The position numbers and the translations under genes were made by a program. A stretch of DNA of 64,000 nucleotides, taken from Allobrachymonas sp. GTDB taxonomy: Bacteria; Pseudomonadota; Gammaproteobacteria; Burkholderiales; Burkholderiaceae_C. Every line of letters starts with the position of its first letter. Within the stretch, counting starts at the first letter, position 1. The notes under the pieces are model-generated. The model searched no databases. It worked only from the letters and a program-made list of their open reading frames with translations, and had not been told where the DNA came from. Shown here piece by piece: positions 46,930 through 56,899 of the stretch. The DNA lies in assembly GCA_030529505.1 (NCBI GenBank), contig JAUMWT010000001.1, positions 62,001 through 126,000 on the forward strand, in the 5' to 3' direction.

Positions 46930-49872
46930 ATGTCTGCCCCCACGCCCCCAGCCCAGCCCGGCCTTGCCAGCCTGTCCAAATCCTTCGAACCTGCCGCCAT
47001 CGAGGCCCAATGGGGCCCCGCGTGGGAGGCCGCCAAACTGGGCGCGGCGGGTTTTCGCGGCACGGGCGCGCCCAGCGCCGAGGCGGCCGCCAAGGGCGAG
47101 AACTTCGCCATCCAATTGCCGCCGCCCAACGTGACGGGCACGCTGCACATGGGCCATGCCTTCAACCAGACCATCATGGACAGCCTCACGCGCTACCACC
47201 GCATGCGGGGCTTCAACACGGCCTGGATTCCGGGCACCGACCACGCCGGCATTGCCACGCAAATCGTGGTGGAGCGCCAGTTGCAAGCGCAAGGCATCAG
47301 CCGCCACGACATGGGGGCGACGCCTGCCGAAGCGCGCAAGAACTTCGTCGCCAAGGTGTGGGAGTGGAAGGAGCAGTCGGGCAACACCATCACCCAGCAG
47401 ATGCGCCGCATGGGCGACACGGTGGACTGGAGCCGCGAATACTTCACGATGGACGACAAGCTCTCCAAAGTCGTGACCGAAACCTTCGTGCGCCTGTACG
47501 AGCAGGGCCTGATCTACCGCGGCAAGCGCCTGGTGAACTGGGATCCGGTGCTCAAAAGCGCGGTGAGCGATCTGGAGGTGGAAAGCGTCGAATCCGACGG
47601 CAAGATGCACTACATCTGCTATCCCTTCGTCGATGGCCCGCAGATGATCGATGGCAAGCTCGAGCGCGGCATGACCATTGCCACCACGCGGCCCGAGACC
47701 ATGATGGCCGACGGCGCGCTGGCCGTGCACCCCGAAGACGAGCGCTACAAGCACCTGGTGGGCAAGTGGGTGGAGCTGCCGCTGAACAACCGCAACATCC
47801 CCATCATTGCCGACGATTTCGTCGATCGCGAATTCGGCTCGGGCTGCGTCAAGATCACCGGCGCGCACGACTTCAACGACTACGCCTGCGCGCTGCGGCA
47901 CGACCTGCCGCTGATCACCATCTTCACGCTGGATGCGCACATCAACGACAACGGCCCCGCGCCCTATCGCGGGCTGGATCGCTACGCCGCGCGCAAGCAG
48001 TTCCTGGCCGATTTGCAGGCCGGCGGCTACGTCATCGACATCAAGCCGCACAAATACATGCTGCCCATGTGCGCGCGCACCGGCTCGGTGGTGGAACCCA
48101 TGCTCACCGACCAATGGTTCGCCGCCATGAGCAAGGTGGGCGATGGCGAGACCCAATCCATCGCGCAAAAAGCCATCGATGCCGTGCACAGCGGCCAGGT
48201 GCGCTTCGTGCCCGAGAACTGGGTCAACACCTACAACCAGTGGATGAACAACATCCAGGACTGGTGCATCAGCCGCCAGCTCTGGTGGGGGCATCAAATC
48301 CCCGCCTGGTACGCGCAAGACGGCAGCGTGTACGTGGCCCGCAACGAGCAGGAGGCCCGCGCCAAGGCCGCCGCCGCGGGCTACACCGGCGCGCTGGAAC
48401 GCGACCCCGACGTGCTGGACACCTGGTACTCCTCCGCGCTCGTGCCCTTCAGCACCATGGGCTGGCCCGAGGCCCAGAGCACGGACGGCAACAGCGATGC
48501 CACCGCCGACTACAACCTGTATTTGCCCAGCAGCGTGCTGGTCACCGGCTACGACATCATCTTCTTCTGGGTCGCGCGCATGATCATGATGACGACCCAC
48601 TTCACCGGCCGCGTGCCCTTCAAGGACGTGTACATCCACGGCCTGGTGCGCGACGCGCAGGGCAAGAAGATGAGCAAATCGGAAGGCAACGTGCTCGACC
48701 CCGTGGACTTGATCGACGGCATCGCGCTGGAGCCGCTGCTGGCAAAACGCACCACCGGCCTGCGCAAGCCCGAAACCGCGCCGCAAGTGGAAAAAGCCAC
48801 GCGCAAGGAATTCCCCGACGGCATCCCCGCCTACGGCGCGGACGCACTGCGCTTTACCTTCGCCGCGCTGGCGAGCCTGGGCCGCAGCATCAACTTCGAC
48901 AGCAAGCGCTGCGAGGGCTACCGCAACTTCTGCAACAAGCTCTGGAACGCCAGCCGCTTCGTGCTGATGAACTGCGAGGGCTACGACTGTGGCGATGAAT
49001 CCAGCTTGCAGCACCGCAGCGCCGCCGACCGCTGGATCGTCAGCCGCCTGCAAAAAGTGGAAGCCGCCGTCGCCCAGGGCTTTGCCGACTACCGGCTGGA
49101 CAACGTCGCCACCGCGCTCTACGACTTCGTCTGGAACGAGTATTGCGACTGGTACCTGGAAATCGCCAAGGTGCAAATCCAGACCGGCACGCCCGAGCAG
49201 CAGCGCGCCACGCGCCGCACCCTGCTGCGCGTGCTCGAAGCCGTGCTGCGCCTGGCGCACCCCATCATCCCGTTTGTGACCGAGGCGCTGTGGCAAGTCG
49301 TCGCCCCGCTGGCGGGCAAGAGCGTGCCGCCCGGCGGCAGCATCGCCACCGCACCCTACCCGCAGGCGCAGGCCGAAAACATCGACGAGGCGGCTGAAAC
49401 GGAAGTTGCCCAGCTCAAGGCCCTGGTGGACGCCTGCCGCACCCTGCGCGGCGAGATGAACATCTCCCCCGCGCAGCGCCTGCCGCTGTACGCCACCGCT
49501 GCTGAAAGCCACACGCTGAGCGCGCTGGAACAGGCCGCCCCCGCCCTCAAGGCCCTGGCCAAGCTCAGCGAAGTCAAGGTCTTCGCCAGCGAGGCCGAAT
49601 GGACGCAAGCCGCGGCCGCCGCGCCCGTGGCCGTGGTGGGCGATGCGCGCCTGTGCCTGTTCGTCGAAATCGACGTGGCCGCCGAACAAGCCCGCCTGAA
49701 CAAGGAAATCGCCCGCCTGGAAGGCGAGGTGAAAAAAGCCGAAGGCAAGCTCGCCAACGAAGCCTTCGTCGCCAAGGCCCCGCCCGCCGTCATCGCGCAG
49801 GAAAAGCAGCGCGTGGCCGACTTCGGCGCCACGCTGAAAAAAATCAAGGAACAGCTCAAGCGTTTGGGCTGA
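46930..49872 (+). CDS. valS: Valine--tRNA ligase
   Basis: A 980-residue class I synthetase charging tRNA-Val. HIGH motif appears as [15 protein letters not shown] (about residues 72-86) and KMSKS as [14 protein letters not shown] (about 578-591). The connective-peptide editing domain lies between them ([20 protein letters not shown]). The anticodon-binding domain follows, and the C-terminal coiled coil ([23 protein letters not shown]) is present. Full length. ilvA starts 28 bases downstream and may be cotranscribed. The 962-residue antisense frame is not a gene. Confidence 0.97.
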   Translation: MSAPTPPAQPGLASLSKSFEPAAIEAQWGPAWEAAKLGAAGFRGTGAPSAEAAAKGENFAIQLPPPNVTGTLHMGHAFNQTIMDSLTRYHRMRGFNTAWIPGTDHAGIATQIVVERQLQAQGISRHDMGATPAEARKNFVAKVWEWKEQSGNTITQQMRRMGDTVDWSREYFTMDDKLSKVVTETFVRLYEQGLIYRGKRLVNWDPVLKSAVSDLEVESVESDGKMHYICYPFVDGPQMIDGKLERGMTIATTRPETMMADGALAVHPEDERYKHLVGKWVELPLNNRNIPIIADDFVDREFGSGCVKITGAHDFNDYACALRHDLPLITIFTLDAHINDNGPAPYRGLDRYAARKQFLADLQAGGYVIDIKPHKYMLPMCARTGSVVEPMLTDQWFAAMSKVGDGETQSIAQKAIDAVHSGQVRFVPENWVNTYNQWMNNIQDWCISRQLWWGHQIPAWYAQDGSVYVARNEQEARAKAAAAGYTGALERDPDVLDTWYSSALVPFSTMGWPEAQSTDGNSDATADYNLYLPSSVLVTGYDIIFFWVARMIMMTTHFTGRVPFKDVYIHGLVRDAQGKKMSKSEGNVLDPVDLIDGIALEPLLAKRTTGLRKPETAPQVEKATRKEFPDGIPAYGADALRFTFAALASLGRSINFDSKRCEGYRNFCNKLWNASRFVLMNCEGYDCGDESSLQHRSAADRWIVSRLQKVEAAVAQGFADYRLDNVATALYDFVWNEYCDWYLEIAKVQIQTGTPEQQRATRRTLLRVLEAVLRLAHPIIPFVTEALWQVVAPLAGKSVPPGGSIATAPYPQAQAENIDEAAETEVAQLKALVDACRTLRGEMNISPAQRLPLYATAAESHTLSALEQAAPALKALAKLSEVKVFASEAEWTQAAAAAPVAVVGDARLCLFVEIDVAAEQARLNKEIARLEGEVKKAEGKLANEAFVAKAPPAVIAQEKQRVADFGATLKKIKEQLKRLG

Positions 49873-49900
49873 ATCGCATCACTGACCGCATCCCCACATC

Positions 49901-51490
49901 ATGGCCACCTCTTCCCATTCACCCAAAAGCAGAAAAAAAAACGGGCTCACGCCCGATGACTATCTGAAAAAAATCCTCAATGCCCGCGTTTACGACGTGG
50001 CCAGGGAAACCCCGCTGGATCTGGCCAAAAACCTGAGCAAGCGGCTGGGCAACACGGTGCTGCTCAAGCGCGAAGACCAGCAGCCCGTTTTCAGCTTCAA
50101 ACTGCGCGGCGCCTACAACAAGATGGCCCAGCTCACGCCCGAGCAGCTTCAGCGCGGCGTGATCTGCGCCTCGGCCGGCAACCACGCCCAGGGCGTGGCG
50201 CTCAGCGGCAAGAAGCTGGGCACGCGCGCCGTCATCGTCATGCCCGTGACCACCCCGCAACTCAAGATCGATGCCGTCAAGGCGCTGGGCGGCGAAGTGG
50301 TGCTGGAAGGCGAAAGCTACAGCGATGCGTACAAGCACGCCGTGAAGCTGCAAAAAGACGAGGGGCTGACCTTCATCCACCCCTTTGACGATCCCGAAGT
50401 CATCGCCGGCCAGGGCACGGTGGCGATGGAGTTGATGCGGCAGGTTCAGTCACAACACAAGCAGCTTGACGCCGTATTCGTCGCCATTGGTGGCGGCGGC
50501 CTCATCTCGGGCGTGGCCAATTACATCAAGGCGCTCAATCCGGCCATCCAGGTCATTGGCGTGCAGATGAACGACTCCAACGCCATGATCCGCTCGGTGG
50601 AAGCGGGCGAGCCGCTTGCCCTGCGCGATGTTGGCTTGTTTTCGGACGGCACCGCCGTCAAGCAAGTGGGCGAAGAAACGCTGCGCATCAATCAGGAGCT
50701 GGTTGACGACTACATCGAAGTCAACACCGATGCCGTGTGCGCCGCCATCAAAGACATCTTTGTCGATACGCGCAGCATCGTCGAACCCGCTGGCGCCTTG
50801 GCCGTGGCGGCCATCAAGCAATACGTGGCCTTGAGCAAATGCAAGGGGCAAACTTTTGCTGCCATTTTGTGCGGTGCCAACATGAATTTCGATCGCCTGC
50901 GCTTCGTAGCCGAACGCGCCGAAGTGGGTGAAGAACGCGAAGCGCTGTTTGCCGTCACCATCCCCGAAGAGCGCGGCAGCTTCCGCCGCCTGATCGAATT
51001 GGTGGACTCATTGGGCGGCAACGCGCGCAGCGTCACCGAATTCAATTACCGCATGAGCAGCAACGAGCAGGCGCACGTCTTCATCGGCCTGAGCACCAAC
51101 GGCCCTGGCGACAGCAGCCGCATCGCGCAAAAAATCGAAAAGCACGGCTTCAGCACCATCGACCTCACGCACGACGAACTGGCCAAAGGCCACGTGCGCC
51201 ACATGATCGGCGGCACCAGCCCCCTGGCGACCGACGAGCGCGTGTTGCGCTTCATCTTTCCCGAACGCCCCGGCGCGCTGACCAAATTCCTCAACCTCAT
51301 GAACCCGGACTGGAACATCAGCCTTTTCCACTACCGCAACCAGGGCGCAGACTACGGGCATGTGCTGGTCGGCATCCAGGTACCGAAGGGGCAAAGCAAG
51401 GAATTTGCCGCCTTTCTGAAAAAAACCGGCTACTCCTGGATCGAAGAAACAGACAACCCGGCCTATCAGATGTTCCTCAAGGGCGGATAA
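49901..51490 (+). CDS. ilvA: L-threonine dehydratase, biosynthetic
   Basis: PLP enzyme converting threonine to 2-oxobutanoate, the committed step to isoleucine. The 529-residue protein has the PLP-lysine segment FSFKLRGAYNKM (about residues 65-76), SAGNHAQGVALSGKKL, the glycine-rich phosphate loop AIGGGGLISGVAN and two C-terminal ACT-like regulatory domains (FAVTIPEERGSFRRLIELV and LRFIFPERPGALTKFLNLM). Two ACT domains indicate the allosteric biosynthetic form rather than catabolic TdcB. It lies 28 bases after valS, linking branched-chain functions, and is ended by a strong hairpin. Confidence 0.96.
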   Translation: MATSSHSPKSRKKNGLTPDDYLKKILNARVYDVARETPLDLAKNLSKRLGNTVLLKREDQQPVFSFKLRGAYNKMAQLTPEQLQRGVICASAGNHAQGVALSGKKLGTRAVIVMPVTTPQLKIDAVKALGGEVVLEGESYSDAYKHAVKLQKDEGLTFIHPFDDPEVIAGQGTVAMELMRQVQSQHKQLDAVFVAIGGGGLISGVANYIKALNPAIQVIGVQMNDSNAMIRSVEAGEPLALRDVGLFSDGTAVKQVGEETLRINQELVDDYIEVNTDAVCAAIKDIFVDTRSIVEPAGALAVAAIKQYVALSKCKGQTFAAILCGANMNFDRLRFVAERAEVGEEREALFAVTIPEERGSFRRLIELVDSLGGNARSVTEFNYRMSSNEQAHVFIGLSTNGPGDSSRIAQKIEKHGFSTIDLTHDELAKGHVRHMIGGTSPLATDERVLRFIFPERPGALTKFLNLMNPDWNISLFHYRNQGADYGHVLVGIQVPKGQSKEFAAFLKKTGYSWIEETDNPAYQMFLKGG

Positions 51491-51561
51491 ATCCGATTCA
51501 TATCAAATAAAAAAATTAATGATCTTGACCTTAAGAAAGATCAATGAATTTCAAGCAATAA

Positions 51562-51595
51562 AAAACCACGATTGGTCAAAAGCGATCGTGGTTTT
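51562..51595. terminator. Bidirectional terminator ilvA / lipoprotein genes
   Basis: AAAACCACGAT...ATCGTGGTTTT forms an 11-pair stem with A and T tails on both sides, 70 bases past ilvA and 65 bases past the convergent lipoprotein gene. Confidence 0.85.
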
Positions 51596-51659
51596 AAAAA
51601 TAAAGACACTTGCCAAGCAATCGGCCGGTAGGCATCTTTTGTTTAATTCTTGTTCAAAA

Positions 51660-51980
51660 TCACCAACGACGCAGACTACGTATCAAATTGATGGCACTAC
51701 CAGCAGTGCCCATATTGTCATGCAACTCGTCGCGCTGCATGCGTCGCTTTTTAGCCTCAAGATCCAACTCTTCAGAAACGTTCGTGCGTTGGCGGCGATG
51801 CTGTTCCAACTCTGCTCTTGACAATTGAGCTGACGCACGATTGCGGCCTTTTTTAATGACTGTAGAGTCATCGCCTATTGCATATTCTCCTACGCTGCCT
51901 CCTCCCCCGCTTGTGGTCGCCATGCAACCACCCAAGAGAGCCGTCGAAGCCAACACAATCATTGACAGTTGTTTTTTCAT
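51660..51980 (-). CDS. Small lipoprotein, unknown function
   Basis: 106 residues. The signal MKKQLSMIVLASTALLGGC ends in lipobox LGGC (Cys 19), predicting lipidation. The mature part has a glycine run (TTSGGGGSVGEYAIG), then a highly charged helical stretch RAELEQHRRQRTNVSEELDLEAKKRRMQRDEL. GAGG lies before the ATG. Not a family I recognise. It is the downstream member of a lipoprotein pair (27 bases apart) and is AT-richer than the neighbouring housekeeping genes. Confidence 0.78.
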   Translation of the reverse strand: MKKQLSMIVLASTALLGGCMATTSGGGGSVGEYAIGDDSTVIKKGRNRASAQLSRAELEQHRRQRTNVSEELDLEAKKRRMQRDELHDNMGTAGSAINLIRSLRRW

Positions 51981-52007
51981 AGAAACCTCAATTAAAAAGC
52001 AAAATAA

Positions 52008-52262
52008 TCAACGGATAATGTAAATGTTTCGTCTATTTTTGTTAGCTCGACGGATCGCCTCAGCCTCATCCATCATTTCCTGGCGGCGCTCTCGACGACG
52101 CTCGGCACGCTCTTCACGCTCTGCTTGGCGTATACGCGCCGAATCAGCATCCATCGCTGCCTGGTCAACCGAATCAACCGTTCGATAAGAGTAGTGCCTT
52201 CCTGCGCACCCCATCAAACTGCAGACGATGCACAAACCGACTATTGATCTTGCATGCAACAT
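52008..52262 (-). CDS. Small Arg-rich lipoprotein, unknown function
   Basis: 84 residues. The signal MLHARSIVGLCIVCSLMGC ends at Cys 19 in lipobox LMGC. The mature protein is dominated by Arg/Glu (RQAEREERAERRRERRQEMM), probably one charged helix, then RRNIYIIR. AAAGGAAAG precedes the ATG. It is probably cotranscribed with the next lipoprotein; both share charged helices but no clear sequence identity. Function unknown. Confidence 0.75.
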   Translation of the reverse strand: MLHARSIVGLCIVCSLMGCAGRHYSYRTVDSVDQAAMDADSARIRQAEREERAERRRERRQEMMDEAEAIRRANKNRRNIYIIR

Positions 52263-52507
52263 ACACTTTCCTTTCTTTCGTCAGCTTTACCGAACAAGCA
52301 AATTTTAACACCTTCTTGATTGATCAAAACTATCGTTACTCCTACCTTTTATGCGCCAGCCCTCCAAACGAACAAACTGCCCATTGCCAAACGAGCGAGT
52401 TGTGTAACCGCTTGCACAAGCGACTACTCAATGGGCTCGCCTGCCTTTGTAACTCCATCATTGATGGCACAAAAAATCTACACAACGTCAGTTATAATCT
52501 TAGCTTC

Positions 52508-52584
<77 letters not shown>

Positions 52585-52776
52585 TTCACCGGCTGATACA
52601 CACAACACAAACCCCGGCCTCTTCTTGCTCTCGGCTAACCACCTAGCCATCCGCTTGCCCACCCGGCAAAGCTTCATCAGCGACATCACCTGCTTCTTGC
52701 CAAGCTGAGCATCTAGGGCGCATACTGCGCCGTGCAGGTTTATCGCCCTTAAACGCTACAATGCGCCCTCGTCTGG

Positions 52777-52853
52777 CTGACCGTAGCTCAACTGGATAGA
52801 GCAGCTGCCTTCTAAGCAGCAGGTCGGGGGTTCGAGTCCCTCCGGTCAGGCCA
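52777..52853 (+). tRNA. tRNA-Arg (anticodon TCT)
   Basis: 77 nt with encoded CCA. Acceptor CTGACCG/CGGTCAG, anticodon stem GCTGC/GCAGC with loop CTTCTAA giving TCT, T-loop GTTCGAGTC. It reads AGA and AGG, rare arginine codons in GC-rich genomes. 192 bases after tRNA-Pro(TGG). Confidence 0.95.
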
Positions 52854-52990
52854 CACCTCACTCAACAAGAAAGGAAAAGGCAAGAGTAATTCAGCGGATT
52901 CACGCTGCCTTTTCAAGCCCTTGCCTCATGGCATCAGCATCAACCCCGCTGTATGGCTGCGCGTTTGCCATGTCTGCATCAACCCGCTTT

Positions 52991-53172
52991 GAGAAGCTGT
53001 TCGCGCTTTCTTCGCAGGCACTTGAATGATGGAAGTCGGCCGATCCACAAGCTTTCCAAGCTTGTCCATTGCGCAGAGTACGCACTCCACCATCTATTTC
53101 GATGTGCGCTGCTCCCCAATACCGCTGCGCGCCCAATCGCCTCACACTGCAGAATCGTGAGCAGGTTCTGAA
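52991..53172 (-). repeat. Dispersed MITE-like element, copy D
   Basis: A 182-base diverged copy in reverse orientation. Read on the minus strand it starts TTCAGAACCTGCTCACGATT with GTGAGGCGATTG soon after, as in copy B. It continues with GGGAGCAGCGCACATCGAAA (B: GGGATGCAAGGCGCAATCGAAA) and ends GCGCGAACAGCTTCTCA (B: TTTTGAACAGGCTCTCA). It fills most of the 386-base gap between tRNA-Arg and dsbB. Small open frames inside it are not supported as genes. Confidence 0.65.
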
Positions 53173-53239
53173 CAATCACGAGGCAAAAGCCCCTGCCTGT
53201 TGCTGCTCGACAACCTTCCAGAATTCTCGAGACCGTCCT

Positions 53240-53776
53240 ATGCGCTGCTTGATTCAATTGTTTTTCGCCACGCCACGCCGCACTTTGCTGTGGATCGCCA
53301 TTGGCCTGAGCGGCATGCTGCTGTTCGGCCTGTATTTGCAAAACGTGGTGGGGCTGCATCCCTGCCCCATGTGCGTCGTTACCCGTTACTGTTTCGTACT
53401 GACCGCCTTGGCCGCCTTGGGTGGGGCTGTGCTTTCCAGTCGTGCTGCGCATGCATGCGCTCTGGCGCTGGTTGGCGTATTTTCTGTATGCGGCGCTTTC
53501 GTTTCTGCCCGCCAAAGCTGGCTGCAATGGTATCCGCCGGAGTTTTCCAGTTGTGGGCGCGATTTCTACGGCATGATTGAGCAATTGCCCCTCAGCCGCG
53601 CCATTCCTCAGTTTTTTTCCGGCGACGGTGATTGCAGCCAGATCGACTGGACATTCTTGGGCGGCAGCATTGCCAATTGGGCGTTTCTGTGTTTTGTGAG
53701 CCTGATCGTCGTCAGCACCATCTGGCTATTTGCTCTTTACAAAGCGCCACGTGGCCGCCAATTGCCAAGGCACTGA
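53240..53776 (+). CDS. dsbB: Disulfide bond formation protein B
   Basis: A 178-residue inner-membrane protein that reoxidises DsbA and passes electrons to quinones. Four membrane helices flank two periplasmic loops with the active cysteine pairs: CPMC in VGLHPCPMCVVTRYCF, and the second pair in FSSCGRDF with a Cys at GDGDCSQIDW. The start at 53240 follows homologue length; upstream frame extension to 53069 overlaps repeat copy D. Monocistronic by spacing. Confidence 0.93.
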   Translation: MRCLIQLFFATPRRTLLWIAIGLSGMLLFGLYLQNVVGLHPCPMCVVTRYCFVLTALAALGGAVLSSRAAHACALALVGVFSVCGAFVSARQSWLQWYPPEFSSCGRDFYGMIEQLPLSRAIPQFFSGDGDCSQIDWTFLGGSIANWAFLCFVSLIVVSTIWLFALYKAPRGRQLPRH

Positions 53777-54059
53777 ACAACTGGCGCAATTTGCCAAGCA
53801 ACTTCAGACCCCCCAAGACCATCCCGTTTCACCAAGCAATAACAATCTTGGTGCCAAGCTATCTGGCAAGCATCGGCAGCCTCGCCTCATTTGCCAATTT
53901 TCCTCAACATGAGGCACAATATGGCAATAGGATTGCTGCACTTTTTATGTGTTCTGATACATTTGTTTGACTGGATTGTGAATAGATGAAAGCCCTGATG
54001 ACAGGCTCTCCCCGTAGAGAGTATGCTGAAGGCTTGGCTTGATGAAAGGAACCGTGTAC

Positions 54060-54542
54060 ATGGCTACGAGCAGTCCACCAAGGTTTGTCCCGACGTTGAC
54101 GGAAACCGCCCATAGCGTGTCACCCCAGACTGCTGTCGAGGATCCCTCGTATTTCGAAAAAAGAGATCCGGTTGATTCGATGCTGGATCTGGATTTGAGC
54201 GATCTGGAAGCCCCCGTCAGTCGCATTGAACATGTTTCTCCCTTGGGGGCCTACCAAGGGGGCAGCCGCGTGCGCAATCCGCAAGCGGTCAATCACGCGC
54301 CCGTTGCTGCTTCTGCCAAGCCGGCGGCTGCGGCTCCCAGTTGCTCCTTGCAATCGATGCTGCCCGCTGATTGGCAGAACCAGATGCAGGCTTTGGTGCA
54401 GCAGGCGATTCGCCAGGAGCTGCAACAGCAAATGCCTTTTCTGCTGCTGCAATGGTCCAAACAGATCGAAGACAAGCTCACGCCGCACATCCATCAACAG
54501 TTGGTCAAGCTGATGCAAAACTGGCAAGCCCCCTCCAACTAA
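54060..54542 (+). CDS. Conserved hypothetical protein, Gln-rich C-terminus
   Basis: 160 residues, soluble, no signal or membrane segment. Two parts are visible: an N-terminal acidic stretch (YFEKRDPVDSMLDLDLSDLE) and a C-terminal helical region rich in Gln and Leu (WQNQMQALVQQAIRQELQQQ, then WSKQIEDKLTPHIHQQLVKLM). The latter looks like an amphipathic coiled helix similar in style to nucleoid- or membrane-associated adaptor tails, but I cannot name the family. AAAGGA lies 10 bases before ATG 54060. A strong terminator follows, so it is an independent gene. The upstream 283-base gap shows no clear element. Confidence 0.68.
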   Translation: MATSSPPRFVPTLTETAHSVSPQTAVEDPSYFEKRDPVDSMLDLDLSDLEAPVSRIEHVSPLGAYQGGSRVRNPQAVNHAPVAASAKPAAAAPSCSLQSMLPADWQNQMQALVQQAIRQELQQQMPFLLLQWSKQIEDKLTPHIHQQLVKLMQNWQAPSN

Positions 54543-54566
54543 GAGAATCAGTGCAGCTCATGCGCC

Positions 54567-54602
54567 AACGGCTGTCGGTCATGAACCGACAGCCGTTTTT
54601 TC
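54567..54602 (+). terminator. Rho-independent terminator
   Basis: AACGGCTGTCGGT-CATGA-ACCGACAGCCGTTTTTTC: a 13-pair perfect stem, the strongest in the window, 24 bases after the 54,060-54,542 gene. Confidence 0.92.
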
Positions 54603-54732
54603 ATGTCCATCAACCCCAGCTATCCGCAAGCCGCTCTTGGCAAAACAAGGGCAAGCTTGCCAGCTCGTGTATGCGGCAAGAGGCCTTGGAAAGCCCTCTT
54701 GAGCTGCGCAATGCGGCGGCCTCTCTCTTGGC

Positions 54733-55185
54733 TTATTGGCTGGCGCCACCACCTATTGCATGCTGCACGATGGCGTAGCCACGGGCCGAGTAGTGGCGCC
54801 AGCGCTGTCTGGCATGTTGGCGGTCTTGCTCGTCCATAGAAACCACTTCGATCAAACGCTCGTACTGCTCAAAGCCCGTTGCCACAGCATCTGAAAGATT
54901 AAGCAAGAGATCGTGCCGCGGGCTGTGATCGGGACTCAGCGTCAACCAGACGCGGGCACATGCTTGCTCATGGCCAACGCTGCTGCCATCAGCATCCGGC
55001 GCATACCAGGCGTGCCCCACGAAATCGGTTGACCCCAGCTGCCAAAGCAGCTCGTCCAGACGTGCCAACTGCTCTTGCGGCCCCGTCACGACGAGCGACG
55101 GGGACTTGCTGACAGCCTTGCGTATCAAACGGCAGACATAGGGCAGCTTGTCGGGCACATGGAAGTGAAAGTCGATGCGCGTCAC
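54733..55185 (-). CDS. holC: DNA polymerase III subunit chi
   Basis: A 150-residue clamp-loader accessory protein that binds single-strand-binding protein and the psi subunit. The opening MTRIDFHFHVPDKLPYVCRLIRKA, then LARLDELLWQLGSTDFVGHAW, is the HolC pattern. The C-terminal part (FEQYERLIEVVSMDEQDRQ, RQRWRHYSARGYAI) matches the family helix. It follows pepA by 10 bases, the conserved pepA-holC order. Confidence 0.93.
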   Translation of the reverse strand: MTRIDFHFHVPDKLPYVCRLIRKAVSKSPSLVVTGPQEQLARLDELLWQLGSTDFVGHAWYAPDADGSSVGHEQACARVWLTLSPDHSPRHDLLLNLSDAVATGFEQYERLIEVVSMDEQDRQHARQRWRHYSARGYAIVQHAIGGGASQ

Positions 55186-55195
55186 CGATCAAGCC

Positions 55196-56836
55196 TCAAG
55201 CTTTTTTGGCAGCTTTGGACTTGGCTTTGCTGGCAGCGGCCTTGGCCTTTTTGGCCACAGCGCCCGCACGTGGTGTTGCCGCTGCAGTAGAGCGGCTACG
55301 CGCTTGGGTACTTTTGCCAGTTTCAGCAGTCTTGGCAGCAACTTCATCAAACACCACCGGCGTTTGCACCTGATTGAGCACGAATTGCAGCAACAGGGGC
55401 ACGGGCCTGCCGGTTGCGCCTTTGGCCGCGCCTTCGTTCCAGGCCACGCCAGCAATATCCAAGTGCGCCCAAGGATATTTGCTGGTGAATCGCTCCAGGA
55501 ATTTGGCGGCTGAAATGGAGCCTGCCGTGCGCCCGCCGATATTGGCCACATCGGCAAAATTCGATTTCAGGCCTTTGCCATAGGCATCGTCCATCGGCAT
55601 GCGCCAGCACAGGTCTTGCGACTCGTCAGCGGCTTGTTGCAGGGCCTGGGCCAAACGGTCGTTGGCACTGAACAGGCCGCAGCGCACATTGCCCAGGGCC
55701 AGCACGCAGTTGCCCGTCAGCGTGGCGATGTCCACCACCGCCTGCGGCTTGAAGCGTTCGGCATAAGTCAAGGCATCGCACAGGATGAGGCGACCTTCGG
55801 CATCGGTATTGAGCACTTCGATGGTTTGCCCGCTCATGCTGGTGACCACATCGCCGGGCTTGGTGGCGCGCCCGCTGGGCATGTTCTCGCAGCTGGGAAT
55901 CAAGCCCACCACATTGATGGCTGGGCGCAGCAAGCGCAAGGATTCAAACAGGCCCAGCACGCTGGCCGCGCCGCCCATGTCGTACTTCATTTCGTCCATG
56001 GCCGCGCCAGGCTTGAGCGAAATGCCGCCCGTGTCAAACGTCACGCCCTTGCCCACCATCACGATGGGCTGGTCACGCATGGCCGCGCCCTGATAGCGCA
56101 GGACGATGAAGCGCAACGGCTCGTCCGTACCTTTGGCCACGGAAAGGAAAGCGCCCATGCCCAGCTTCTCGACCTTGGCGCGATCCAGCACCTCGCAGGC
56201 AAACACTTTCTTCTGCTTGCCCGCATTGGCCTGGCGAACAATTTCCTTGGCCACTTCGCCCAGCTTGGTAGGTGTGGCGTAGTTGCCAGGGCGGTTGGCC
56301 CATTCGCGTGCCAGCGCCATGCCTGCGACAACGGCTTGCGCTTGATTGAAAGCGGCGCGGCACTCTGCCGCGTTGGGCACACTCACCACCACCTGTTGCA
56401 GCTTGGGCTTGGCGCTGGGCTTGGTGTGGCTGTACACATAACCGGCCATGGCAGCCGCCTGCATGGCTACGCTCAACTGCTGGGCGCTGGCTTTTTGTGC
56501 AAAGCCGATGGCCACCGTGGCGCAATCACGCCCATGCTCGCGCACGGCTTTTTCTACGGCTTCGCGCACATCCACCGCTGAACCAGCACCCACACCCAGC
56601 ACGACGACGCGCGGCGCCGCCCAGCCCGTGGCCTGATACAGCGCCAGGGTTTTGCCTTTTTCAGCCCCGAAGTGACCCGCTTGAATGGCCTGCGCCAGCA
56701 CGGGCTGCACGCCGGTTTTGCCGGGCTTGGCCGCTTGGGCAGATGTGCCCTTGGCCTGCTGTTGCAGCACGATCAAAAGGTCAGCCTGCTTCTTGGAACT
56801 GAAGAGCAAATCGTCGGAAGAGAGTGTGAATTTCAT
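55196..56836 (-). CDS. pepA: Cytosol (leucyl) aminopeptidase with Ala/Lys-rich C-terminal tail
   Basis: 546 residues, M17 family hexameric two-metal aminopeptidase; E. coli PepA also binds DNA. Catalytic segments are GKGVTFDTGGISLKPGAAM with the metal and catalytic Lys residues, MKYDMGGAASVLGLF, and signature NTDAEGRLILCDAL. After VVFDEVAAKTAE, at the normal family end, there are about 45 extra residues rich in Ala, Lys and Ser resembling a histone H1-like tail. Start at MKFTLSSDDLL; the frame is open to 56881. It is divergent from lptFG, as in many proteobacteria. Confidence 0.95.
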   Translation of the reverse strand: MKFTLSSDDLLFSSKKQADLLIVLQQQAKGTSAQAAKPGKTGVQPVLAQAIQAGHFGAEKGKTLALYQATGWAAPRVVVLGVGAGSAVDVREAVEKAVREHGRDCATVAIGFAQKASAQQLSVAMQAAAMAGYVYSHTKPSAKPKLQQVVVSVPNAAECRAAFNQAQAVVAGMALAREWANRPGNYATPTKLGEVAKEIVRQANAGKQKKVFACEVLDRAKVEKLGMGAFLSVAKGTDEPLRFIVLRYQGAAMRDQPIVMVGKGVTFDTGGISLKPGAAMDEMKYDMGGAASVLGLFESLRLLRPAINVVGLIPSCENMPSGRATKPGDVVTSMSGQTIEVLNTDAEGRLILCDALTYAERFKPQAVVDIATLTGNCVLALGNVRCGLFSANDRLAQALQQAADESQDLCWRMPMDDAYGKGLKSNFADVANIGGRTAGSISAAKFLERFTSKYPWAHLDIAGVAWNEGAAKGATGRPVPLLLQFVLNQVQTPVVFDEVAAKTAETGKSTQARSRSTAAATPRAGAVAKKAKAAASKAKSKAAKKA

Positions 56837-56899
56837 GATAATGTGAGCTAAAAATTTTCCCGGCTTTGCGCCAAGAGACACGGACCAAACTGATCCGCA

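Noticed and set aside
46801..49689. 962-codon minus-strand open frame over valS
   Set aside because: It is fully antisense to valS, which has intact HIGH and KMSKS motifs. The translation is His/Gly/Val-rich with no domain, as expected for a shadow frame in GC-rich DNA.
52900..53175. Small minus-strand open frame (91 codons) upstream of dsbB
   Set aside because: It lies almost entirely within repeat copy D and lacks a ribosome site or family resemblance.
53990..54012. Possible fifth MITE end (TGACAGGCTCTCC)
   Set aside because: Only the outer few bases match; no internal blocks of the repeat family are recognisable to its left.
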